A DNA stretch of 64,000 nt, from contig NZ_CP089312.1 in NCBI RefSeq assembly GCF_021545335.1, forward strand, positions 620,001-684,000. Direction: 5' to 3'. The translations under genes and the position numbers were made by a program. This DNA comes from Streptomyces sp. GQFP. GTDB taxonomy: Bacteria; Actinomycetota; Actinomycetes; Streptomycetales; Streptomycetaceae. Every line of letters begins with the position of its first letter. Within the stretch, counting starts at the first letter, position 1. Of this stretch, positions 40,977 through 48,168 are shown one piece after another. The notes beneath the pieces are model-generated. The model saw nothing but the letters and a program-made list of their open reading frames with translations. It was not told the origin of the DNA and did no database searches.

Positions 40977-41098
40977 CGGCGGACACCCGGACCGGCGACG
41001 CCACGCAAAGGCGCTGCGGACTCCCGGCCGGGGAGCGTGGACCGGCCCGCACGCCCTACTCCGCACCGGACGCCCTCGGCGGAAAGGCGGCGCGATGA
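40973..41098 (+). CDS. Chimeric mini-ORF 1: DppF-like start joined to DppD-like end (41 residues)
   Basis: A 41-residue open frame whose first ten residues (MTADTRTGDA) echo the DppF N-terminus and whose remainder (CGLPAGERGPARTPYSAPD...GGKAAR) echoes the DppD C-terminus. It starts inside the DppD stop (ATGA) and ends inside the next start (ATGA), so it could be translated by coupling. It is a decayed copy of the dppD-dppF junction. Whether any protein is made or useful is unknown. Confidence 0.45.
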   Translation: MTADTRTGDATQRRCGLPAGERGPARTPYSAPDALGGKAAR

Positions 41099-41292
41099 CT
41101 ACGGACCCCCAGGCCCGAACCAGCGACGCCGACGTGCTGCTGCGCGCCACCGACGTCACCAAGCACTACCGACTGCGCGGCGACTCCCCCAGCCGCACCG
41201 CGGGATGCTGCGGACTACCGGCCCGGGAGCGCGGACCGGCCCGCACGGCCCACTCCGCACCGGACACATTCGATCGAAAGGCGGCGCCGTGA
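41095..41292 (+). CDS. Chimeric mini-ORF 2: DppF-like start joined to DppD-like end (65 residues)
   Basis: A 65-residue open frame. Residues 1-31 (MTTDPQARTSDADVLLRATD, VTKHYRLRGDS) nearly equal the DppF N-terminus encoded at 41289, and residues 38-65 (CCGLPARERGPARTAHSAPD, TFDRKAAP) equal the DppD C-terminus. It overlaps mini-ORF 1 by ATGA and DppF by GTGA. The duplicated DNA at 41095-41195 and 41289-41389 is about 95% identical by eye, so the event is recent or maintained. Confidence 0.5.
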   Translation: MTTDPQARTSDADVLLRATDVTKHYRLRGDSPSRTAGCCGLPARERGPARTAHSAPDTFDRKAAP

Positions 41293-42317
41293 CCACGGAC
41301 CCCCAGGCCCGGACCGGTGACGCCGACGTGCTGCTGCGCGCCACCGACGTCACCAAGCACTACCGTCTGCGCGGTGACTCCCTCACCCGGCATCGCAAGG
41401 TGCTGCGGGCCGTGGACGGGGTCTCGCTGGAGGTGCGTGGGGGTGAGACCCTCGGGATCGTCGGCGAGTCCGGGTGCGGCAAGTCGACGCTCGGGCGCTG
41501 TCTGGTCCGGCTCACCGACATCACGGGCGGGCGGGTCGAGTTCGACGGGCAGGACATCACCACGCTGTCCGCGCGCCGACTGCGTCCCGTACGGCCCGGG
41601 ATGCAGCTCGTGTTCCAGGACCCGCAGGCCTCCCTGAACCCGCGCCGCCGCGCCGGGGACATCGTCGCCGAGCCGCTGCTGATCCATCGGTACGGAGATG
41701 CCGCCGCCGTTCGGCGCCGGGTGGCCGAGCTGTTCGACGTGGTGGGGCTGGCGGCGGCCCATCTGGACCGGTACCCGCACGAGTTCTCCGGCGGCCAGCG
41801 GCAACGCATCGGTATCGCACGGGCGTTGGCGACCGCACCGAAGCTGATCGTCGCCGACGAGCCGGTGTCCGCGCTCGATGTGTCGATCCAGGCGCAGGTG
41901 CTCAACCTGTTCGCGGATCTCCAGGACGAGTTCGGGCTGACGTATGTCTTCATCGCGCACGACCTGGGTGTGGTCCGGCACGTCTCGGACCGGATCGCGG
42001 TCATGTATCTCGGTGAGATCGTCGAACTCGCGGACACGGAGACGCTGTACGGGGCTCCCGCGCACCCCTACACGGAGGCACTGATGTCGGCGGTGCCGGA
42101 GATCGACGACGGGACAGGCGACCCGGACGCGCCACGCCGGGAGCGGATCGTCCTCACCGGGGACGTACCCGATCCGGCGGCCAGACCGGCCGGTTGCGCG
42201 TTCCACACACGGTGTCCGTACGCGCGGGAGGTGTGCGCGGTGCAGCGGCCCCCGTTGGCCATGGCTCCCTCCGGGCGCTCCGTCGCCTGCCACTATCCGC
42301 TGGTCGCGGCCGCCTAG
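41289..42317 (+). CDS. Peptide ABC transporter ATP-binding protein (DppF-like)
   Basis: A 342-residue second ATPase of the peptide importer. Walker A is GESGCGKST, signature FSGGQRQR, Walker B LIVADEPVSALD and switch histidine IAHDLG. The DppF-type C-terminus GCAFHTRCPYAREVCAVQRPP is complete. GTG 41289 overlaps the stop of mini-ORF 2. A GC-rich terminator follows 8 bp after the stop. Confidence 0.94.
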   Translation: MTTDPQARTGDADVLLRATDVTKHYRLRGDSLTRHRKVLRAVDGVSLEVRGGETLGIVGESGCGKSTLGRCLVRLTDITGGRVEFDGQDITTLSARRLRPVRPGMQLVFQDPQASLNPRRRAGDIVAEPLLIHRYGDAAAVRRRVAELFDVVGLAAAHLDRYPHEFSGGQRQRIGIARALATAPKLIVADEPVSALDVSIQAQVLNLFADLQDEFGLTYVFIAHDLGVVRHVSDRIAVMYLGEIVELADTETLYGAPAHPYTEALMSAVPEIDDGTGDPDAPRRERIVLTGDVPDPAARPAGCAFHTRCPYAREVCAVQRPPLAMAPSGRSVACHYPLVAAA

Positions 42318-42324
42318 GAACAGC

Positions 42325-42358
42325 GGCGGGGGCGGGCCCACTTGGACCCGCCCCCGCC
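42325..42358. terminator. Bidirectional GC-rich terminator
   Basis: A perfect 12-bp stem GGCGGGGGCGGG (42325-42336) with CCCGCCCCCGCC (42347-42358) between the convergent dppF-like gene and the 198-residue protein gene. Confidence 0.75.
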
Positions 42359-42367
42359 AGCCGTGTG

Positions 42368-42964
42368 TCAGGCGCGCAGCCACTCCGTGACGACGACCTC
42401 CGCGTCCGTCCGCAGCCGGAGCGCGAACGGGCCGCTGACCTGCAGTTCGCCGGTGAAACGGCCCATGTCGTCGGCGGTGAGGGTGGGCGGCGAGGAGAGT
42501 TGCGGGCCGCTCAGCACCTCGATCCTGGCCTCCTGCGGTGGCAGCACCTGGCCCATCAGACCGTGTGCGGACACCTCGACGTCGACCGTCAGCTCACCCG
42601 TGCGGAAGGTCAGCATCCGGGGCGCGTCCACAACCCCTCTGACGGGGATGCCGTGGACGAGCGAGTCGAAGGTCAGCTCGGCCAGTTGGGAGTCGAGCGA
42701 GTAGAGGGTGTAGGCCTCGACGGCGGTCTGCTGGAGCTGCGCCGGAACCGGGTCCATGATGGCGGCGGCCTGGCGCAGTGTCTCCTCCAGCAGGTCGTTG
42801 TCCAGCGAGTCGTCGCCTTCGAACTCGGCTAAGTCGTCGGCTTCGCCGTCCAGTTCGTCGTCGAAGGCGTGCATGTCATCAGGGCTGTTCATGTCGGCCG
42901 CGCCATCCATGTCGTCGTCGGAGTCGTGGGGTAATCCGTCGCTGTCGTGCGCGTCGCCGCTCAC
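42368..42964 (-). CDS. Acidic protein of unknown function co-encoded with an ECF sigma factor (198 residues)
   Basis: The first ~55 residues are extremely acidic (SDDDMDGAADMNSPDD, FDDELDGEADDLAEFEGDDS). A helical stretch (DLLEETLRQAAAIMDPVPAQLQQTAVEAYTLYSLDSQLAELTFDSLV) follows, then a beta-rich C-terminal half (RMLTFRTGELTVDVEVS, GQVLPPQEARIEVL, GRFTGELQVSGPFALRLR) that looks like a small Ig-like or carboxypeptidase-regulatory beta-sandwich. There are no membrane segments. GTG 42964 overlaps the sigma stop (GTGA), implying coupled synthesis in fixed ratio. An anti-sigma or substrate/adaptor role is an inference; a soluble partner of the sigma factor fits best. Confidence 0.82.
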   Translation of the reverse strand: MSGDAHDSDGLPHDSDDDMDGAADMNSPDDMHAFDDELDGEADDLAEFEGDDSLDNDLLEETLRQAAAIMDPVPAQLQQTAVEAYTLYSLDSQLAELTFDSLVHGIPVRGVVDAPRMLTFRTGELTVDVEVSAHGLMGQVLPPQEARIEVLSGPQLSSPPTLTADDMGRFTGELQVSGPFALRLRTDAEVVVTEWLRA

Positions 42965-43605
42965 AGCACCCCCCGGGCAGCGAGCCGTACCCGCAGCCGG
43001 CGCAGGCAGCGCTGGCGGAGGGGGCCGATGCTGCCCACGGCGATACCGAGGGCGGCGGAGATCTCCTGGTAGCTGGGCGGCGGCGCGGACATCAGGATGC
43101 GCAGCAACTGCCTGCACCGGGCGCCCAGTTCCTCGAACTCCTGCCATAACTTCCGGATGCGCTCCGCCTCGGCGGACGCCTCCTCGGACTCGATCACCCA
43201 CTGCTCGGGCGTACGGTCGTCGCTGATCCGGTCGAGCAGCTGGGCGTCGTCCGTCGGGGTCATCCGGTGGATGCTCTTGATGACCTTGAGGCACTCGTGG
43301 CGTGCGGTGCTCGCGAGCCACGAGCCCGCCTTCTCCGGTTCACGGATACGGGCCAGATGCTGGGCGAAGCGGAACCAGACGGTCGAGTACACCTCGTGCG
43401 CGTCCGCGTCGGACAGCCGGTGGGCGCGCGCCACCGACCACACCAGTGGGCTCAGCCCTTCCACCAGCGCTTTCCAGCCCGCCGCGTCGCCGTCGACGGC
43501 GGCTTGGACCAATGCGCCGACCGCAGCTCGGTCCACGTCCCCACCCCTCGTGTACGGCAAGTCATCGTACGCCGTGGAAGGGGGTGCTCCACTCGTCCTG
43601 CGCAT
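42961..43605 (-). CDS. ECF-type sigma-70 family RNA polymerase sigma factor
   Basis: A 214-residue sigma factor. Region 2 (about 30-100): AAVDGDAAGWKALVEGLSPLVWSVARAHRLSDADAHEVYSTVWFRFAQHLARI, then EPEKAGSWLASTARHECLKVI. Region 4 (about 150-205): RCRQLLRILMSAPPPSYQEISAALGIAVGSIGPLRQRCLRRLRVRL, a clear helix-turn-helix for the -35 element. No classic transmembrane anti-sigma gene follows; instead the acidic 198-residue protein overlaps it. ATG 43605 has GAGG 4 nt upstream. It lies 43 bp after the S8 protease gene, probably in one transcript with it. Confidence 0.9.
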   Translation of the reverse strand: MRRTSGAPPSTAYDDLPYTRGGDVDRAAVGALVQAAVDGDAAGWKALVEGLSPLVWSVARAHRLSDADAHEVYSTVWFRFAQHLARIREPEKAGSWLASTARHECLKVIKSIHRMTPTDDAQLLDRISDDRTPEQWVIESEEASAEAERIRKLWQEFEELGARCRQLLRILMSAPPPSYQEISAALGIAVGSIGPLRQRCLRRLRVRLAARGVL

Positions 43606-43648
43606 GGTCCTCACTCGATTTGTCCTTGTACGGAGGCCTGTTGACCTC

Positions 43649-45088
43649 CTATACGGCGGGCGGGATGTTCACGACCGGCACCGGGCTCCAGGTGGGCGGG
43701 ATCAGTGCCGGTACGACCGCGCCCCGGACCTCCGCGAACTCGGTGTTCGCCGCGAGGAGTTGCTGTCGGGCGGCGCGCGGGTCGGTCTCCTTGTGGGCGG
43801 TCATGTGGGCGGCGATCATCGCGACGACCAGCGGGGTGGCGAACGAGGTGCCGCTCCACTGCGCGAACCCCTCGAACTGCACCTGGTCCGGGGTGCCCGA
43901 GGTGGTCTCGTACTCCCCCGTCAGCAGACCGAGGTGCTGGGGGTCCTGGCAGGTGCAGGCGTAGGTGAAGCCGTGGCGGCAGGAGTCGTACGTGCTGTGG
44001 TGGTAGGTGTACGGCACCGGTGTCTGGAAGCCCGTCAGGGCGCCGGTGAGTCGCTCGCCGGGGGCGTAGACCCGTACCCAGGGGCCGTGGTTGCTGAAGC
44101 AGGCGCCGAACTCGCCGTCGCTGCGCAGGGCGCCGACCGAGATCACCGACTGGGCGTACTCGGGCTTGTCGGCGTAGGCGGCGGGCCAGAAGGGGGTCGC
44201 GCTGGCGTTGTTTCCGGCGGCGGCGACCAGCAGGGTGCGCGGCTGCTCACGGAGTGCCTCCATGAACGCGGTGAGGCCGAGCAGGCCTTCCGTGCTGCCG
44301 TTCGACGTGCCCGCGGAGAGGCTGATGAGGGGCGGCCAGCCGTCGCGCTCGACGGCCTCGAAGAGCTTGTCGCCGAACTCGGACTCCAGGATCGCGCCGG
44401 CGTCGTTGAGGGTGTTGCGGGACACGATGTTCGTGTTGGGGGCGACGGCCGCGACGAGCCCCGAGATGAACGTGCCGTGCCCGGCGTACTGCCGGAGCAC
44501 GCCGTTCGCGTCGCACTCGTCGATCTGGGTGTCGCCCTGGACGTGGGCCATGGCCGGGTAGGAGGCGTAGTCGTTCATGAGGCCGGTGTCGATGACCAGG
44601 ACACCGACGGCGCTGTCCGCGTCGTAGCCGCTCTCGGCGACCGTCGGGTTGGGTCCCGCGCTGTACGCGACGGGTACGGGCTCGTCGCCCGGGCAGGCGT
44701 TGACGGCGATGTGCACCACGTGGTTACGGCTGACCAGGCGCCGCCGCGCGTTGCCCTCGGCCTCCCTGAGCGCGCGCAGTGCGCCCGCCACCGCGCGGTC
44801 GCCGCGCCGGTCACCCTGGCCGGGGTCGCCGACGCGGATGCGGGTGATGCCCGAGCGGTTGGTCTCCGGGCTGTCCCGGCGCACCTCGTCGGCGGTCAGG
44901 CCGGCGAAGGTCGTGAAGTGGGCGCGTACGGTGTCCTCGACGAGGCGTGCCTCCTCGCCGTCGCGGGCCAGGACGACGCCCTTCTCGTAGATGAACTCGG
45001 CCGCGTCGTCCGGCCCCGTCGCCAGCTCCACGCCGGGCATGGAGCGCTGGATGTGGTCGAACTGCTCCTGGAAACGCTGCGGTGCCAT
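43649..45088 (-). CDS. Intracellular subtilisin-like S8 serine protease
   Basis: A 479-residue subtilase with a complete triad: Asp167 (GVLVIDTGL), His204 (YAGHGTFISGLVAAVAP) and Ser415 (WSGTSFATPLVVAMIAA), plus oxyanion Asn294 (AAAGNN). The first ~160 residues form an N-terminal domain without a signal peptide, so the enzyme should stay in the cytoplasm, unlike most subtilases. A cysteine cluster (Cys370, 378, 380) lies just before the catalytic serine. ATG 45088 has GGAGG 7 nt upstream. It is divergent from the CHAT protein across 186 bp and is first in an S8-sigma-198aa operon. S8 and CHAT proteases recur together in bacterial conflict loci. Confidence 0.9.
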   Translation of the reverse strand: MAPQRFQEQFDHIQRSMPGVELATGPDDAAEFIYEKGVVLARDGEEARLVEDTVRAHFTTFAGLTADEVRRDSPETNRSGITRIRVGDPGQGDRRGDRAVAGALRALREAEGNARRRLVSRNHVVHIAVNACPGDEPVPVAYSAGPNPTVAESGYDADSAVGVLVIDTGLMNDYASYPAMAHVQGDTQIDECDANGVLRQYAGHGTFISGLVAAVAPNTNIVSRNTLNDAGAILESEFGDKLFEAVERDGWPPLISLSAGTSNGSTEGLLGLTAFMEALREQPRTLLVAAAGNNASATPFWPAAYADKPEYAQSVISVGALRSDGEFGACFSNHGPWVRVYAPGERLTGALTGFQTPVPYTYHHSTYDSCRHGFTYACTCQDPQHLGLLTGEYETTSGTPDQVQFEGFAQWSGTSFATPLVVAMIAAHMTAHKETDPRAARQQLLAANTEFAEVRGAVVPALIPPTWSPVPVVNIPPAV

Positions 45089-45161
45089 GGAATGTCCTCC
45101 CCCTGGAACTGATCCCTTTCTTGCTTTTGTTGCCGTTAGTGAGAGTCGCGGGGCCGCCGCG

Positions 45162-45227
45162 TGATACAGGTGCCGCCGCACATTTCCTGATACAGGGGTC
45201 GATCAGCGTTGGACAGTGGGTTGTCCA
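45162..45227. promoter_or_regulatory. Candidate control region between S8 and CHAT genes
   Basis: Two copies of TGATACAGG (45162-45170 and 45188-45196, 26 bp apart) are followed by a dyad TGGACA-6-TGTCCA (45210-45227). The same 9-mer occurs once more at 50048-50056 in the other divergent promoter region of this cluster. Confidence 0.4.
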
Positions 45228-45274
45228 TGGCCAAACCTGTGTGACTTGGGGCGCGGAGCACTACCATCCGTTGG

Positions 45275-47881
45275 GTGACTGCGGGAAGCGACACGGTTCT
45301 CGAACTACTGCCGATGGTGTTCGCCCGCCCGAAGGACGCGCTCGCGCGGGCGGAGACTGTCCTCGGCAACGATCCGACGCCGCTGCACGCCTCCGTCGCC
45401 CATCAGGTGATCGGTATGTGGCAGCGGGACTTCGGCGACATGCGCATCGCCCTGCGTCATCTGCGGCGCGCCCGCGACCTGGCGGCGGACGCGGGTTCCG
45501 CGGAGCGCGAGGCGGACGTCCTCGGCACGCTCGGTGTGGCACTGGTCCACGCGGGCCGTACCCGGCAGGGCCTGGAGGCGTTCGAGCGGGGCGTCGACCG
45601 GGGTACGGGGCACACCCGCGCGCGTGTGCTGTACCGGCGGGCGTACGCGTGGTGGGTGCTGGGGCATCATCGCGAGGCGCTGGACGACGTACGGCGGGCC
45701 ATTCCCGTGCTGCGGCAGGCGGAGGACGTCATCTGGACGGCGCGGGCGCTGACCCTGCGGGCCACCGTGCATCTGGCGCTGGGCCGTCCCGAGCGGGCGG
45801 ACGCCGACTTCACCGCCGCCGAGCAGATGTGGGACACCACCGGGCAGGACCACGACAAGGCGGACGTCGTGGAGAGCCGGGCGCTGGCCGCGTACCGGGC
45901 GGGCGACATCCCGGCGGCGCTGCGCCTGTTCGACGAGGCGGCGGAGCGGTACGACCGGCTGGGCACGCCGATCTTCGTGTTCTACATCCGCCGCTGCGAG
46001 GTGCTGATGGCGGCCGGGCTGGCCCCCGAGGCGGTCGCGGAGGCCGACGCGGCGCTCGGTGTGCTCGACGGGATCGGCGGGCAGAGCACCCGCAAGGCGG
46101 AGCTGCTGCTGACCGCCGCGAAGGCCGCGCGGCTCGCGGACGATCCGCACACCGCGATCGCCCGCGCGGCCGTGGCCGTACGGCTGTTCGCCGGGCAGCG
46201 GCGCAGCTGGTGGGAGGCGCACGCGCGGCTGGTGCTGATCGAGGCGCGGGTCGCGACCGGGCGGAAGTCCGGGCGGCTGGTCGCGGACGCGGCGGCGCTG
46301 GCCGAGCGGCTGGCCGCCTTCGGTTCGCCGTCCGCGCCCGAGGCGTCGCTGCTCGCGGGGCGGATCGCGCTCGCGCTGGGCTGGACGGAGGACGCGGAGA
46401 AGCATCTGAAGGTCGCCGCGCGCAGCCGGCGCGTCGGTCCGCCGCTGGCGCGGATGACGGGCTGGGCGGCGCAGGCGCTGCGCGCGGAGGCCGCCGGGTC
46501 GGCGCGGGGTGTGCTGGAGGCATGCCGGCGTGGGCTCGCCGTCCTGGACGACCACCGGATGACGCTCGGCGCCTCGGAGCTGCGGGCCCGGGCGACGGCG
46601 CAGGGCGCCGAACTGGCGGCTCTCGCCCAGCGGGCGTCGCTGGAGTCCGGCGGTCCTCGGCGGCTGCTGGTGTGGAGCGAGCGGTGGCGGGCCACGGTCC
46701 TGTCGGCGCCTCCGACCCGGCCGCCCGACGACCCTGCGCTCGGGCAGAGCCTCACCGCGTTCCGGGAGATCGCCGCCCGCGCGGAGGAGGCCCGCGTCGA
46801 CGGCCGCCCGGTGCCGGCCCTTGAGCGCGAACAGCGGCGCCTGGAACGGGAGGTGCGCTCCCGCACCCTGCACATCCGTGGCGAGTCCGGCGGCGACGGG
46901 CGCCGCTTCGACCCGGCCCGGTTGCTCGAACGTCTCGGCGGCGGTGGGCGGTTGATCGAGATCGCGGTGGTCGACGGCCAGGTGCAGGTGCTGCTGTGCG
47001 GCGAGGGAAAGGTACGCCGTTTCGAGGCGGGCCTGTTGGCTCACGCGGTGACGGAGGCCGAACACGTCCAGGCGGGGCTCCGACGGCTCGCGCACCCGGG
47101 GGCAGAGGGCAGGCTGGCGGTGCTGGAGGCGTCGGGCCGCAAGCTGGAGGAACTCCTGCTGGGCGCGGCGGTACCGCACCTGGGCACGGGCCCGGTGATC
47201 GTGGTCCCCCCGGGAAGCCTCCACCGGGTCCCCTGGGCTCTTCTCCCCTCCCTCCGCGAGCGGGTGCTCAGTGTGTCCCCGTCGGCGAGCAGCTGGCTGC
47301 GCGCCCAGGAGACCGGCCCCCCGCCGGGCGGCCGGCACGTCCTGGTCCGGGGCCCCGGCCTGGCGAGCGGCGGCGCGGAGGTGCCCGACCTGGTCGACCG
47401 GTACGGCAGACCGACGGTCCTCGAACACGAGGGCGCACGGGTACCAGCGGTGCTGGAAGCGTTGGACGGGGCCGCACTGGCCCATATCGCGGCCCACGGC
47501 ACGTTCAGGGCGGACAGCCCGCTGTTCTCGTCGCTCCGGATGGCCGACGGCCCCCTGATCGTCCACGACTTCGAACGCCTGGACCGCAGCCCGTACCGCA
47601 TCATCCTGTCGAGCTGCGACACCGGCCGCCTCGCGACAGTCGGCGCGGACGAACTCCTGGGCCTGGTAACGGCGTTGCTCCCCCTGGGCACGGCGGGCGT
47701 GGTGGCGAGCAGCGCACCGGTGAACGACGCGGCGGTGGTCCCCCTGATGCTGGCCCTCCACAAGGGCCTCAGCGCGGGCCTCTCGTTGGCGGAGGCCCTG
47801 CGGGACGCACGGGCGGCGCTACCGGGCGACGCGACGCATCAGGCGACGGGGTGGGCGTTCTCGGCGTTCGGCTCGGCGTGA
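45275..47881 (+). CDS. TPR-CHAT protein (caspase-like protease domain)
   Basis: An 868-residue protein. About 20-450 are tetratricopeptide-like helical repeats (e.g. RARVLYRRAYAWWVLGHHREALDDVRRAIPVL, KADVVESRALAAYRAGDIPAALRLFDEAAERYDRLG). A helical linker leads to a C-terminal CHAT domain of the caspase fold with both catalytic residues: His741 (LAHIAAHGTFRADSPLFSSLRM) and Cys781 (IILSSCDTGRLA), and the closing GTAGVVASSAPVND and SLAEALRDARAAL. CHAT proteases act on partner proteins in cell-death and defence-type systems; TPRs usually sense or recruit. No signal peptide. GTG 45275 lacks a clear ribosome site. A decayed copy of its C-terminus lies just downstream. Confidence 0.92.
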   Translation: MTAGSDTVLELLPMVFARPKDALARAETVLGNDPTPLHASVAHQVIGMWQRDFGDMRIALRHLRRARDLAADAGSAEREADVLGTLGVALVHAGRTRQGLEAFERGVDRGTGHTRARVLYRRAYAWWVLGHHREALDDVRRAIPVLRQAEDVIWTARALTLRATVHLALGRPERADADFTAAEQMWDTTGQDHDKADVVESRALAAYRAGDIPAALRLFDEAAERYDRLGTPIFVFYIRRCEVLMAAGLAPEAVAEADAALGVLDGIGGQSTRKAELLLTAAKAARLADDPHTAIARAAVAVRLFAGQRRSWWEAHARLVLIEARVATGRKSGRLVADAAALAERLAAFGSPSAPEASLLAGRIALALGWTEDAEKHLKVAARSRRVGPPLARMTGWAAQALRAEAAGSARGVLEACRRGLAVLDDHRMTLGASELRARATAQGAELAALAQRASLESGGPRRLLVWSERWRATVLSAPPTRPPDDPALGQSLTAFREIAARAEEARVDGRPVPALEREQRRLEREVRSRTLHIRGESGGDGRRFDPARLLERLGGGGRLIEIAVVDGQVQVLLCGEGKVRRFEAGLLAHAVTEAEHVQAGLRRLAHPGAEGRLAVLEASGRKLEELLLGAAVPHLGTGPVIVVPPGSLHRVPWALLPSLRERVLSVSPSASSWLRAQETGPPPGGRHVLVRGPGLASGGAEVPDLVDRYGRPTVLEHEGARVPAVLEALDGAALAHIAAHGTFRADSPLFSSLRMADGPLIVHDFERLDRSPYRIILSSCDTGRLATVGADELLGLVTALLPLGTAGVVASSAPVNDAAVVPLMLALHKGLSAGLSLAEALRDARAALPGDATHQATGWAFSAFGSA

Positions 47882-48009
47882 GCCGCTCTGGACGCGTTCG
47901 GCCACGGGGACCGCGCTCGGCTCGTCGAGCGGCTTCTGTGCCTGTTCGGGGCCGGGTGGGCCTGTGGTGTCGGCCTTGGCGGCGGTCACGCGGGCTGCGC
48001 GGCCAGCTC

Positions 48010-48150
48010 TCGACCGGCAGCCGCGGCAAGGCTCCCGTCCACGACACGGCCGTGGTTCCGCTGAGGCCCGGCTCGGGCCTCAACGCGGGCCTCTCCCCGG
48101 CCGAGGCTCTGCCCGGTGGCTCGGCCCGCCAGGGGACGGGGGTGCGCTCG
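48010..48150 (+). pseudogene. Decayed duplicate of the CHAT C-terminal segment
   Basis: Translated in frame, 48028-48150 reads KAPVHDTAVVPLRPGSGLNA then GLSPAEALPGGSARQGTG. This aligns with the CHAT end APVNDAAVVPLMLALHKGLS then AGLSLAEALRDARAALPGD. The flanks do not continue the match, so it is a fragment left by duplication or loss of a second CHAT gene. Confidence 0.6.
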
Positions 48151-48168
48151 ACGCGTCGCAGTCGTCCG

